In this document: positions 1 to 8,171 of the stretch, piece by piece | How the letters are laid out: every line of letters starts with the position of its first letter | Position numbering within the stretch: the first letter of the stretch is position 1 | NCBI GenBank assembly: GCA_052144935.1 | Contig: JBKQPR010000148.1 | Location: 1 to 29,381, forward strand | Length of the DNA stretch: 29,381 nt | Reading direction: 5' to 3' | DNA from: JOPF133 sp052144935 | GTDB lineage: Bacteria; Acidobacteriota; Terriglobia; Bryobacterales; Bryobacteraceae | The notes under the pieces: model-generated | Seen by the model: the letters and a program-made list of their open reading frames with translations, nothing else | The model's database searches: none | Told to the model about the DNA's origin: nothing | Program-made: the position numbers and the translations under genes

Positions 1-1059
1 ACGCTGGGCACCAAGGAAGACGAGCAGCGCATCGAGCTGCTGGAGCCCGGCGAATCCGCTTCCAAGCGCTTCATGCTGCATTACAACTTTCCGCCGTTCA
101 GCGTCGGCGAAACCGGTTTTATGCGCGGTCCGGGCCGACGCGAAATCGGCCACGGGGCACTCGCCGAGCGCGCGCTCGCCCCGCTGATCCCCACCGAAGA
201 GGCCTTCCCCTATACCATGCGCGTGGTCAGCGACATCCTCGAATCCAACGGTTCGAGCTCCCAGGCCACCGTCTGCGGCGCGTCGCTAGCGCTGATGGAT
301 GCCGGCGTGCCGCTGGCCGCCCACGTCGGAGGCATCGCCATGGGCCTGGTCATGGAAGACAAGGATTACGCTATCCTCACCGACATCGCCGGCGCCGAAG
401 ACCACTACGGCGACATGGATTTCAAGGTGGCGGGCACGCGCGAGGGCATCACCGCGCTGCAGATGGACATCAAGATTCCCAACGTGACCACGGCCATCAT
501 GAAGGAAGCGCTGGAGCAGGCGCGCCGCGGCCGCCTCTTCATCCTGGGCAAGATGTATGAAGCGCAGCCCAAGGCCAATGCCAGCATCTCGCCGTATGCG
601 CCGCGCATTTACACTTTGCATATTCCGACCGACAAGATCCGCGACGTGATCGGACCCGGCGGCAAAGTGATCCGCGGGATCATCGAGCAGACCGGCGTCA
701 AGATCGACGTGGAAGACGACGGCACCATCCATGTGGCGTCGGCCGACGAAGCCTCGGCCAAGAAGGCCATCCAGATCATTTCCGACCTCACCGCCACGGC
801 CGAAGTGGGCAAGACCTACCTGGGCACGGTGGTGCGGCTGGTGGATTTCGGCGCGTTCGTGGAGATCTTCCCCGGCACCGACGGCCTGCTGCACATCAGC
901 GAGATCGCCGAGAACCGCATCCGCGACGTGCGCGACGAGTTGAAGGAGGGCGACCAGATCCTGGTGAAGGTGTTGGCGCTCGAAGGCAACAAGATCAAGC
1001 TCAGCCGCAAGGCCGTGCTTCGCGAGCAGCGCGAGAAGCTGAAGCAACCGAAGCACTAA
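1..1059 (+). CDS. pnp: Polynucleotide phosphorylase, C-terminal half (5' end outside window)
   Basis: The frame is open from the first base, so the gene is cut by the window edge; 352 residues remain of an enzyme usually about 700 long. PNPase degrades RNA 3' to 5' using phosphate, as a trimer, often in the degradosome. What remains is most of the second RNase PH-like domain, including the catalytic EDHYGDMDFKVAG stretch (nt about 397-435) whose aspartates bind the metal. A KH domain follows with the RNA-binding IGPGGKVIR loop (nt about 649-675), then an S1 domain starting at GKTYLGTVVRLVDFGAFVE (nt about 808-864). The protein stops just after the S1 fold with a short basic tail, so the long acidic tail of some PNPases is absent. 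A REP-like palindrome follows within 15 nt of the stop. Identification is secure from motifs and domain order. Confidence 0.97.
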   Translation, partial: TLGTKEDEQRIELLEPGESASKRFMLHYNFPPFSVGETGFMRGPGRREIGHGALAERALAPLIPTEEAFPYTMRVVSDILESNGSSSQATVCGASLALMDAGVPLAAHVGGIAMGLVMEDKDYAILTDIAGAEDHYGDMDFKVAGTREGITALQMDIKIPNVTTAIMKEALEQARRGRLFILGKMYEAQPKANASISPYAPRIYTLHIPTDKIRDVIGPGGKVIRGIIEQTGVKIDVEDDGTIHVASADEASAKKAIQIISDLTATAEVGKTYLGTVVRLVDFGAFVEIFPGTDGLLHISEIAENRIRDVRDELKEGDQILVKVLALEGNKIKLSRKAVLREQREKLKQPKH

Positions 1060-1072
1060 AGGCCCTTCGGTA

Positions 1073-1106
1073 GGGCAGGCGGGGCGCCCTCTGGGCCCGC
1101 CTGCCC
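1073..1106. repeat. REP-like palindrome, copy 1 (possible pnp terminator)
   Basis: GGGCAGGCGGG (1073-1083) and its exact complement CCCGCCTGCCC (1096-1106) flank a 12-nt loop. Nearly the same unit, one base shorter in the loop, lies at 17058-17091. A degraded third copy with the same GGGGCGCCCTC core sits at about 1118-1149. Both good copies lie just downstream of gene 3' ends or between genes. There is no T-run after the stem, so this is not a classical intrinsic terminator, although it could still pause RNA polymerase or protect the transcript end. Confidence 0.6.
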
Positions 1107-1300
1107 TCGCCCCCCGTGGCAGACGGGGCGCCCTCCGAGCCCGCCTGCGCGACCTGCCCGTTTCCGGCCATCATGTCCGGAAATACGGGGACGTCTTATT
1201 GAAAACAAACCACCTAATCTGCTCCTGACCGGACACCGATGGCCGGTTTGGCTCTCTTCGCCCAAGATTCGCCCACGCGAATCCTTCCGTAAAATCGCTC

Positions 1301-1349
1301 TTGCATTCCGCCTAAAGTCGTAGTAGATTCAATAACGAACCTAGTAGCT
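1301..1349 (+). promoter_or_regulatory. Candidate promoter and BlaI-type operator upstream of the repressor gene
   Basis: TTGCAT (1301-1306) and TAGATT (1324-1329) are separated by 17 nt and resemble sigma-70 -35 and -10 boxes. Transcription would begin about 14 nt before the ATG at 1350. Two TAGTAG hexamers (1321-1326 and 1342-1347) are exactly 21 nt apart, two helical turns. One overlaps the -10 box and the other abuts the start codon. BlaI/MecI/CopY repressors normally bind their own promoter at short TAC/GTA-containing sites, so autoregulation is a reasonable inference. No Shine-Dalgarno sequence is visible before the ATG. The rest of the 290-base gap (1060-1349) holds only the repeats described above. 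Confidence 0.4.
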
Positions 1350-1727
1350 ATGGCGAAGATCAGGATCACGCGATTCGAGCTGGAGCTGATGGAGCGGCTC
1401 TGGAAATTGGGCACGGCCTCGGTGCGGGAAATCCAGGAGAGCCTGCCCGAAAAAAAGCGGCCCGCTTACACCACCGTGCAGACCATGATCTACCGGCTGG
1501 AGGAGAAGAAGGCCCTGCGCCGCGTCAAGAAGATCGGCAACGCCCACGTCTTCGAGCCACTGATCACGCGCAAAGCGGTATACCGGCGGCTGATCGACGA
1601 TTTACTGGATTTGTTCGGCGGCTCGGCCGCTCCCGTGATGGCGCACCTGGTGGAATCCGGCAAGCTGTCGCTGGCGGAAGTGCGCGCGGCGGAAGAGGCA
1701 CTGGCGCGGCGGGAGAAATCGTCATGA
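1350..1727 (+). CDS. BlaI/MecI/CopY family transcriptional repressor
   Basis: This 125-residue protein is the usual length for the BlaI/MecI family of dimeric winged-helix repressors. Residues 1-75 form the winged helix: ITRFELELMERLW, then the recognition region with AYTTVQTMIYRLEEKKAL, the family signature for DNA contact. The C-terminal part (about 80-125) is the helical dimerisation region. Its stop overlaps the start of the M56 peptidase gene as ATGA (1724-1727), which implies translational coupling. In the beta-lactam systems the membrane peptidase leads to repressor cleavage; here the inducer is unknown because the sensor lacks a penicillin-binding domain. The start was chosen because it is the only ATG giving the family N-terminus; it has no clear ribosome binding site. 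Confidence 0.93.
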   Translation: MAKIRITRFELELMERLWKLGTASVREIQESLPEKKRPAYTTVQTMIYRLEEKKALRRVKKIGNAHVFEPLITRKAVYRRLIDDLLDLFGGSAAPVMAHLVESGKLSLAEVRAAEEALARREKSS

Positions 1728-3646
1728 TGGCGCACCTTGCGGCTTCGACGCTGGCCGCCGGGGCCGCGCTGGCCGCGGCGTGGGCGCTCGGCCCCGGTCC
1801 TGCGGGATGCTCCGCGCGATGCCCCGCGCGATGGCGCTACGCTTTGCTGCTGGCAGCGCTGGTGCGATTCGCTCTGCCCACGTCCTGGCTTTACGCGGCG
1901 GGCGGATCGCTGGCCCCCATCTTGCCTGCTCCCGCGGGGGCGCCGCAGGCCATGGAAGATCTCCGCCGCCTGCTGGTGCATCCAGGTCCCGGGCCGGCAA
2001 TGGCGGTCCACACTCCCTCCACGCATACCGGCGCGGGCGAGCCATCCATCCTGCTGCTGCTCTGGGCGGCCGGTTGGGCGGCGTGTGTGTGGCTGTGGGC
2101 GCGCCAGTGGAGCCACACGTGGAGCCACATGTGGAGCGCTGGATTGCCGGCCGTGCGCCCGCCGGCTGCCGCCGAAAGCGAGGCTTTCCTGCGCGCCTGC
2201 CGCACGCTCGGCATCACGCGCGCGGCGGATCTGCGCATCGTCACCGCCGATCGGGTGCCTGGCGCGCTGGGTTTTTGGCGTCCAGCCGTGGCGCTGCCCG
2301 ATGCCCTGGCCGCGCAGTTGAGCGGATCGGAACTGGAAGCCGTGCTGGCTCACGAGCTGGCCCACATCCTGCGCCGCGACAATCTGTGGGCCGCGGTGGC
2401 CCATGCCATCGTCTCGGTGTTCTGGTTCCATCCGCTGGTGTGGTGGATCGAGCGGCGGATGCTCGAAGAGCGCGAAATCGCCTGCGACGAGCTGGTGCTG
2501 GAGCGCGGCACGCATCCGGAGGTATATCTTTCCGGCATCCTCAAAGTCTGCCGCATGGCGTTTGGCGGCGCGGAGGGCTATGCGGGAGCAAACGGTTCCA
2601 GCCTGGAAATACGAATGGAGAGAATTATGTCCGCAAACGTCGTTCGGCCCTCGCAATTGCGGCGCGCCGCCACAGGCGCGCTGGTGGCCATGGCAACACT
2701 CTTCCCGCTGGCGGGCGGCTATCTGAAGGCCCAACCGCAGCGGGCGGCCGACGACCAAGCGTTGTCCCGCCAGGCGCAGGCCCGCAATCTGTTCGACCGG
2801 GGCAAGGCATTGATGGAGCAAAAGGATTACGACGAAGCCGAGCGCGCCTTCCGCCGGTCCTACGAACTGTACCCGGAAGACAGCCAAGGCCTCATGGGGA
2901 TGGTGGAAGTCGAAATGGCGCTGGGCCGCAAGGACGAAGCGGTGGCGCTGCTCGCGCAGGAAGCGGCGCGCCGCCCCGAGCGCCAGGATCTACAACTGGC
3001 GCTGGGCAACGCCGCCGTGCGGGCGGGCAAGTACGACATGGCGATTTCCGGATACGAGAAGCTGCTCAACTCGCTGGATAAGAATGCCCAGCAGCGCGGC
3101 GATCTCTACCTGCGCATCGGCGAAACTTACAGGCGCATGGGCGACTTAGGCAATGCCATCGTCAATCTGCGGAAGGCGCTGGAGATCCAACCGGAAAACA
3201 CGATGGCGGCGATCACCCTGGCGCTGGTGCTGGACGCCTCCGGGCAGACCCTCGAGGCCGAGCAGACCTATCGCAAGGTGCTCGCGCTCGACTCCAACAA
3301 CGCCGTGGCGCTCAACAACCTGGCCTTCCTGCTGGCAAAGCGTGGAGGCGATCTCGATCGGGCTCTTGCGTACGCCCAACAGGCCCGCCAGTCGCTGCCC
3401 GAAATGACCGAGGTCATCGACACGCTGGGCACCATCTATCTCGCGCGGAAGTCCGGCGAGCAGGCCTTCGACGCTTTCCGCGAAGCCGTGCTGAAGGATA
3501 CCGCGAATGCCACGTTCCGCAATCACCTGGCGCAGGCGATCGAACTGAAGGGTGACCGGTCGTCCACGGCGGAGGCGTTGAAGGTGGCTCTGCGCGAAGA
3601 AGCAACTCAGGCCAATCGGGAGTTAGTGAGGAAGTTATTGCCATAG
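1724..3646 (+). CDS. BlaR1-like M56 membrane metallopeptidase with C-terminal TPR repeats
   Basis: A 640-residue membrane protein translationally coupled to the repressor. Hydrophobic helices lie near residues 5-22, 38-58, 108-126 and 315-333. The zinc-peptidase motif HELAH is at 210-214, and E251 in EREIACDE is the probable third zinc ligand, as in BlaR1/MecR1 (family M56). After the last helix, where BlaR1 carries a penicillin-binding sensor domain, this protein has about 280 residues of tetratricopeptide repeats (about 352-635), for example the units beginning ARNLFDRGKALMEQKDYDEA and GDLYLRIGETYRRMGDLGNA. The TPR part is likely outside the membrane and would bind a protein or peptide partner; that is inference. 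The linker near residues 129-140 (WSHTWSHMWSAG) is encoded by a 12-bp tandem repeat (2107-2142). A role as signal-activated protease for the adjacent repressor fits the operon, but the signal is unknown. Confidence 0.9.
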   Translation: MMAHLAASTLAAGAALAAAWALGPGPAGCSARCPARWRYALLLAALVRFALPTSWLYAAGGSLAPILPAPAGAPQAMEDLRRLLVHPGPGPAMAVHTPSTHTGAGEPSILLLLWAAGWAACVWLWARQWSHTWSHMWSAGLPAVRPPAAAESEAFLRACRTLGITRAADLRIVTADRVPGALGFWRPAVALPDALAAQLSGSELEAVLAHELAHILRRDNLWAAVAHAIVSVFWFHPLVWWIERRMLEEREIACDELVLERGTHPEVYLSGILKVCRMAFGGAEGYAGANGSSLEIRMERIMSANVVRPSQLRRAATGALVAMATLFPLAGGYLKAQPQRAADDQALSRQAQARNLFDRGKALMEQKDYDEAERAFRRSYELYPEDSQGLMGMVEVEMALGRKDEAVALLAQEAARRPERQDLQLALGNAAVRAGKYDMAISGYEKLLNSLDKNAQQRGDLYLRIGETYRRMGDLGNAIVNLRKALEIQPENTMAAITLALVLDASGQTLEAEQTYRKVLALDSNNAVALNNLAFLLAKRGGDLDRALAYAQQARQSLPEMTEVIDTLGTIYLARKSGEQAFDAFREAVLKDTANATFRNHLAQAIELKGDRSSTAEALKVALREEATQANRELVRKLLP

Positions 3647-3942
3647 CATTATTGTGCAGATAGGGCGGCCAATCCTGTCCGCAACCGGTCCCAGAGCGTG
3701 CCCCCAGGCGGCTCTTTTCGGGCCACGCGCGAGTCCGGAGCAACGGCAAGCGCCGGCTGGCCGGGCGGGAGTGAATGCGCATCCACTGGTTTTCCCCGCT
3801 CGCGCCCGCCCCCACGGCAAGCGCCGGCTGAAAGCCGGCTGCAGGCAGGATTGCCTGCCCCACAATAGTTCCGGTGCTGCGCACCGGCGGCAGGCGACAA
3901 AAAGCGATTGCCTGCCCCACGGTTGTTGAGGCACTGGTATAC
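3647..3942. repeat. Gene-free stretch with hairpin cluster between convergent genes
   Basis: No gene is supported in these 296 bases. They separate two convergent genes and hold several short repeats. A 17-bp direct repeat, ACGGCAAGCGCCGGCTG, occurs at 3743-3759 and 3814-3830. GATTGCCTGCCCCAC occurs at 3849-3863 and 3906-3920. Perfect small hairpins are GCCGGCT-GAA-AGCCGGC (about 3823-3839), GCAGGCA-GGAT-TGCCTGC (about 3841-3858) and CCGGTGC-TGC-GCACCGG (about 3871-3887). The cluster could terminate transcription from both sides. A related GGATTGGCTGCCC string is seen near 17148. Confidence 0.55.
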
Positions 3943-4554
3943 CTACACCATACCGGCTTTCAGCGCGTACAGCGCCAACTGCGTGCGATGCTGGAGGCCG
4001 AGCTTGGAAAGAATCCGCGCCACGTGGGTTTTGACGGTCTCCTCGCCGATGGCGAGGCGTTCGCCGATCTCGCGATTGGTGCGGCCGAAGGCCAGCTCGC
4101 GGAGCACTTCCTGCTCGCGCGGTGAAAGGACGCTCAGGGGCGCGGTTTCGGCGGCCACGGCTGGGTCGATGAAGGTCTTGCCCCGCGCCACCGCGCGCAC
4201 GGCATCGAGCAGCACTTCCGGGTCGGCATCCTTGCGGACATAACCGCAGGCGCCGACCCGCAGAACGCCGGCCATGCGCGCTTCGTCGGTCGAGGCGGTC
4301 AGCGCCACCACCCGCACCTCGGGCGCCACCTCGCGCAGGCGCCGCGCGGTCTCGATACCGTCGATGCCGCCGGGCATGAGCAGGTCCAGAATCACGATGC
4401 GCGGACGCCACTCGCCGATGCGCCGCAGCAACTCCTCGCCGCTCGACGCCACGCCGGCTACGCGCAAATCGGGAAACGATTCCAGGAACAGCCGCAGGCC
4501 GCGCGTCACTACGCGATGGTCGTCCACCAGGGCTACGGAGATCGGCGGGGTCAT
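3943..4554 (-). CDS. NarL/FixJ (LuxR-type) response regulator
   Basis: A 203-residue two-component response regulator. The receiver domain (about 5-120) has the acidic pair D11-D12, the phosphoacceptor D57 in VVILDLLMPGG, T86 in VVALTAS and K108 in GYVRKD, so all switch residues are present. The C-terminal LuxR-type helix-turn-helix (about 140-197) runs from LSPREQEVLRELAFGRTNREI through ETVKTHVARILSKLGL, which is typical of NarL-type DNA binding. The start was set at 4554 because the ATG overlaps the kinase stop codon as ATGA, implying coupled translation; the reading frame continues further upstream, but only as a shadow of the kinase gene. Targets are unknown. The partner is clearly the adjacent kinase. 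Confidence 0.95.
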   Translation of the reverse strand: MTPPISVALVDDHRVVTRGLRLFLESFPDLRVAGVASSGEELLRRIGEWRPRIVILDLLMPGGIDGIETARRLREVAPEVRVVALTASTDEARMAGVLRVGACGYVRKDADPEVLLDAVRAVARGKTFIDPAVAAETAPLSVLSPREQEVLRELAFGRTNREIGERLAIGEETVKTHVARILSKLGLQHRTQLALYALKAGMV

Positions 4555-5948
4555 GCGCGCCGCCTCCATTTCATCCATTCGAGCGCCGCCGCTGTGGCGT
4601 GGTAGGCGGCGGCAACCGCGGTCGCCGCGGCCAACGGAAGCAAGGAGCTCCGGCCCTCGGTCACAACCAACCCTAGCCAGCCGAGCAGAGCCGCGAAGGC
4701 CGCCGCGCCCGCCGCCAGCCGCAAGTGGCGCTGCAATTCGCGCCTCCCCGGCGATGCCAGCGGAACCTGCAAGGTCACCTTGCAGCCCGCGCCGGGGGCG
4801 CTTTCGATGCGCAGCGTCCCGCCGAGCGCGGCGGCGCGCGCCCGCATGTTCTTCAGGCCCATGCCACCGGTCCCATGGGGCCCCCCGTTGTCCGGGACGA
4901 AGCCCTGGCCATCGTCGCGGATACGCAGCGTGAGTTCCCCGCCGGCGGTCTCCAGCGCCAATTCCACATGCGTGGCGCGGGCGTGCCGGGCAACATTCGA
5001 GAGGCCCTCCTGCGCGATGCGGAAGATTTCGGCCGGCGCTCCGGGCGGCAGGCTTTCGTTGGGCGGGAGGGCGCCGATTGGCGCGGAAACCTCGGCGCCG
5101 GTGCGATAGCCCAAAGCTTCCGATTGCCGCCGCAGCGCCTCCACCAGGCCGATGGATTCGAGCGGCGAGGCGCGCAACTGGTCGAGCAGGGCGTTCATCT
5201 CCGCCATGGCCTGCCGCGCCGACGAGCGCGCGTGTTCCACGGGTTCCAGAACCGCGGCGGCGGCCTCGCCCGCGCGGGCCTGCGCCGCGGCCAGGTGCGT
5301 CTGGATGGCGTAAATCTGCTGCTTGATGGAATCGTGCAGCTCTTGCGCCAGGCGGCTGCGTTCCTGTTGGCCGGCGGCTTCGCGTATGCGCCGCTCCCAC
5401 TCGTCGCGCAGCTCGCCGGTATTGCGGAACGAGGTCGCGGCAGGCCGGAGAGGGCCGGCCAGGCGGTGATACCAGAACAGGATCCAAGGCAGCAATAGCA
5501 GATCGAAGAGAATGAAGCCGCCGGGGCCATTCAAGGTGGTGATCTGCTGTAGAAAACACTCCGCCAGCAGCACGAAATGCGCGTTGCGGAAGTAGCCCGC
5601 CGCGGCTTCCTGGAACTGCGGCTCGCGCGAGCGCCAGACGCCCATCGCCGCGATGCCCAGGGCGATGAGCGCGGCGCCAAACAGGCGCGTTAAACCGGCG
5701 GCGGGCCATAGGACAGGTCTGTGGGCCGGGACCCCGAACCCACCCAAGACCCACGGACCGTTGTTGACAAACAGAATCCCCAGCGCCAGCAACAACACCG
5801 TGTCGAAGCCGTACAGCCACCACAGCAGCGACTTGTTGGCCACCGCCGCGGGCGTGGAGACCTGGTACGATCCTCCGACCGCCAACCGCACACCCGGCAG
5901 CCCAGGCAGCGACTTGGTTCTCACCGTGAAGGCGTACGTTTGATCCAT
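4551..5948 (-). CDS. NarL-type sensor histidine kinase with unusual C-terminal membrane helices
   Basis: A 465-residue membrane histidine kinase paired with the response regulator. Hydrophobic segments occur near 41-62, 82-105, 122-136 and 143-160. The dimerisation/phosphoacceptor helix (HisKA_3 type) has H205 in RLAQELHDSIKQQ. The HATPase_c domain (about 300-398) shows the N box (QEGLSNVARHA, N318), G1 (DDGQGF, 345-350) and G2 (GMGLKNM). After the ATPase domain come two further hydrophobic helices (about 411-430 and 436-455) and a basic end, WMKWRRRA; this is unusual because kinases of this class normally end with HATPase_c. No separate ligand-binding domain is visible, so sensing is probably by the membrane segments. 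The start at 5948 was preferred over 6056 because the latter would overlap the upstream gene and adds a low-complexity basic tail. Confidence 0.93.
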   Translation of the reverse strand: MDQTYAFTVRTKSLPGLPGVRLAVGGSYQVSTPAAVANKSLLWWLYGFDTVLLLALGILFVNNGPWVLGGFGVPAHRPVLWPAAGLTRLFGAALIALGIAAMGVWRSREPQFQEAAAGYFRNAHFVLLAECFLQQITTLNGPGGFILFDLLLLPWILFWYHRLAGPLRPAATSFRNTGELRDEWERRIREAAGQQERSRLAQELHDSIKQQIYAIQTHLAAAQARAGEAAAAVLEPVEHARSSARQAMAEMNALLDQLRASPLESIGLVEALRRQSEALGYRTGAEVSAPIGALPPNESLPPGAPAEIFRIAQEGLSNVARHARATHVELALETAGGELTLRIRDDGQGFVPDNGGPHGTGGMGLKNMRARAAALGGTLRIESAPGAGCKVTLQVPLASPGRRELQRHLRLAAGAAAFAALLGWLGLVVTEGRSSLLPLAAATAVAAAYHATAAALEWMKWRRRA

Positions 5949-5982
5949 GGCCTCAGCGTAGCGCAGCCGGCGCGGAGCGTCG

Positions 5983-7128
5983 TCACTCGAAGGAGGGATC
6001 TGTGATCCAGGGCGGGATCTCTTCCGTCCGGCCGCTCTCCATGGACCGATACGCACAGAGCACGATTTCGAGATCGCGGCGCGCGGCGTGGGCGGATTCC
6101 ATCGCCGCCGATTCCGGCCCTGCCTTCCCGGCGGCGATGGCGTTCAGGAACGCGCACATCTCCTCGCGATAGCCGTTGTCCGGACCGCCCACGTGGACAC
6201 GCACGCGCTGCACCTCCGGCCGCAGCAGCTTGGCCCGCAGCCAGTACGGCCGCACGTGCCCGATCAGCTTGGCGAAAGGCCGCGGCGCGATCGGGTAGTA
6301 ATCGAAATAGCCCGTCCGCGGCCAAAGCTGGAACGTGCCGCGGGAGCCAACCAGGATGATATCCGGCAGCTTGCCCAGAGTAGCCGCCCAGGTGGTGACG
6401 ATCTGGCATTGCCAGCCGCGGGGGTTCGAGAAGATCGCCGAAAAACCGTCCTCTCCGCTCATTTCGGTGCGCACCTGCATGGGGCGAAAGGCGGCCACCT
6501 GGCCGGGCTCGCCCAAGAGCAGGCGCATGGCGCGGACGTAGTGGATGCCGATATCCATGAAGACGCCGCCGCCCAGTTTCTCGCGATCGGCCACCCAGCC
6601 TTCGGGATGGCGGGGCGCTCCAGTCTGCGCGAGCATATGCAGCGGCTCGCCCAGATCGCCCGCCAGCGCGCGCCGGCATACCGCGCCGAGCGTGGGACGA
6701 TAGTGCATATTCTCGGCCACCATCAGGATCGAGCCGCTGTGGCGCGCCGCGTCGATCATGGCATCGGCATCCGCCAAAGTGGTGGCCATCGGCTTTTCCA
6801 CCAGCACGTGCTTTCCCGCGAGAAGCGCCATCCGGGCGGCCTCGCGATGGAGATGGTGCGGGAGGGCCAGGGTCACGGCGCGAATCCGCGGATCGCGCAC
6901 GGCAGCCTCCAGTCCCACGAAGTAGCCCTCGGCTTTCCACCGGCGTGCGATACGTCCCGCGCGCCGCTCGTCGAGGCCGCACAGGAACAGCCGGACTTTG
7001 GGGGCGGCCTGGCGCAACGCTTCCAAGTGGCTCTCGCCCCAGTGAGTGCCCACCACGCAAACGGCGGGCGGCTCGTGCGGCGGCACGCACGGGCCGGGCG
7101 GGGAGAGAAGGCGGCTGCGGTCGGTCAT
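5983..7128 (-). CDS. Gfo/Idh/MocA family NAD(P)-dependent oxidoreductase
   Basis: A 381-residue protein of the Gfo/Idh/MocA family, which oxidises or reduces sugars, inositols and related compounds. The N-terminal Rossmann fold (about 22-145) holds the family motif VEKPMA (E111-K112-P113), where the lysine helps bind cofactor and substrate. The C-terminal domain contains GGGVFMDIGIHYVRAM with D192 and H196, the usual catalytic region. The nucleotide-binding loop reads VVGTHWGESH instead of the normal GxGxxG, so cofactor binding may be altered. There is also a proline-rich N-terminal extension of about 20 residues. The gene ends 34 nt before the sensor kinase start on the same strand, so the three genes could share a transcript. 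Substrate cannot be predicted. Confidence 0.88.
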   Translation of the reverse strand: MTDRSRLLSPPGPCVPPHEPPAVCVVGTHWGESHLEALRQAAPKVRLFLCGLDERRAGRIARRWKAEGYFVGLEAAVRDPRIRAVTLALPHHLHREAARMALLAGKHVLVEKPMATTLADADAMIDAARHSGSILMVAENMHYRPTLGAVCRRALAGDLGEPLHMLAQTGAPRHPEGWVADREKLGGGVFMDIGIHYVRAMRLLLGEPGQVAAFRPMQVRTEMSGEDGFSAIFSNPRGWQCQIVTTWAATLGKLPDIILVGSRGTFQLWPRTGYFDYYPIAPRPFAKLIGHVRPYWLRAKLLRPEVQRVRVHVGGPDNGYREEMCAFLNAIAAGKAGPESAAMESAHAARRDLEIVLCAYRSMESGRTEEIPPWITDPSFE

Positions 7129-7230
7129 CCTATGGGGGTCAGGGTATCAGGATTGGAGGGGGATAAAAACCGGCTCCTCGCGCTACACACCTACTCGCTG
7201 TTCGCGTCATAATCCATTAAAGGAGGGTTC

Positions 7231-8133
7231 ATGCAGGTGCTGTTCTTGCTCCTTCTCATAATGTCCGGTGCGTCAGCGACCGCTCAGGTGCATGACGTGT
7301 ATTATCAGCGCAACCTGACGCCGCTGAACACCACGCCGACATTCGATCGCGGCTATCTGGTGGTCTACGATTGGGACCACCAAGTCGACGTGTTTGCTCT
7401 GGATGGGGCGCTCATGTACAGCGTGGCGGCTAGAGTGCCTGGATCGGATTGGGCCCTTATCGAGAATGCGGCCGTAGATTCGGACGGAACCATGGCTGCG
7501 GCGATTCGAGGCGTCTCGGCAGCCGGAATTGCGGGCCGTGGTGGGATCGCATTATTTGACCGCACAGGAGCCCAGATCCGGTTCCTGGATACCGGCAGCT
7601 ATCTACCCACTCAGGTCGCATTCGGTCTGGACCATTCTATATGGACCATCGGATGGCTTGGTGGGGAGAACACGGCCAGCCTGACGGCCGATTACTCTAC
7701 ATTGCGGAACTATGCGCAGGATGGGAGAGAATTGGGTGAGTTTCTTCCCCGAGCGTCGTTTCCTTCCGTCAATTATCCTCCGGGTGAGCCGCTGATTATG
7801 CCGATGTCGGGTCTATGGTCGCTTCGGGTGGCGAACCAGCGAGTTGAGGCAATCCTGCATCGACCGAATCTGTGGGTCCAGACGGATCTGAATGGGCAGG
7901 AGAAAGGCCGATGGGACACTCCCAATGGCCGCCGCCCTTACGCCATAACGTCAAATGGAACAGCTTGGCGCATAGATGGACGTCAACTCAAGGTCTTCGA
8001 CCGCTCCGCCGGCGTTTGGAATGCGGTGGCGTTCGATGTGCCCGAAGGGACCTTGTTGGGCGCTGAGGGCAACAGCATGGTCTTCCTGATGCGAGATCTA
8101 CACACGCTACGCTGGGTACCTGCGCCCGAGTAG
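7231..8133 (+). CDS. Secreted protein of unknown function
   Basis: A 300-residue protein that I do not recognise as a named family. It starts with a clear signal peptide (MQVLFLLLLIMSGASATAQ) and has an excellent ribosome binding site, AAAGGAGGG, at 7219-7227. The rest is beta-strand-like, with repeated short units such as GYLVVYDWDHQVDVFALDGALMY, GGIALFDRTGAQIRFLDTG and GRQLKVFDRSAGVWNAVAFD; this pattern suggests a beta-propeller with one strand set per repeat. No catalytic motif is visible. It is divergent from the oxidoreductase (102 nt between starts) and lies 38 nt upstream of the tRNA methylthiotransferase gene on the same strand. By eye its base composition is less GC-rich than its neighbours. 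Confidence 0.8.
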   Translation: MQVLFLLLLIMSGASATAQVHDVYYQRNLTPLNTTPTFDRGYLVVYDWDHQVDVFALDGALMYSVAARVPGSDWALIENAAVDSDGTMAAAIRGVSAAGIAGRGGIALFDRTGAQIRFLDTGSYLPTQVAFGLDHSIWTIGWLGGENTASLTADYSTLRNYAQDGRELGEFLPRASFPSVNYPPGEPLIMPMSGLWSLRVANQRVEAILHRPNLWVQTDLNGQEKGRWDTPNGRRPYAITSNGTAWRIDGRQLKVFDRSAGVWNAVAFDVPEGTLLGAEGNSMVFLMRDLHTLRWVPAPE

Positions 8134-8171
8134 GCGCCACCCCGAAAGAGGCCACCAGGCGCTGGCTGCCA

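Noticed and set aside
1490..2887. 465-residue minus-strand open frame opposite the BlaI/M56 genes
   Set aside because: The plus strand carries the zinc motif, helices and TPRs. The minus frame is Arg/Gly/His-rich antisense with no family features.
3654..4243. Short plus-strand open frames after the M56 gene
   Set aside because: They run through hairpin repeats and then antisense to the response regulator.
4555..5823. Long minus-strand extension upstream of the response regulator in the same frame
   Set aside because: It is the shadow of the histidine kinase gene in another frame. The kinase frame has H, N, G1 and G2 boxes, while the extension has none.
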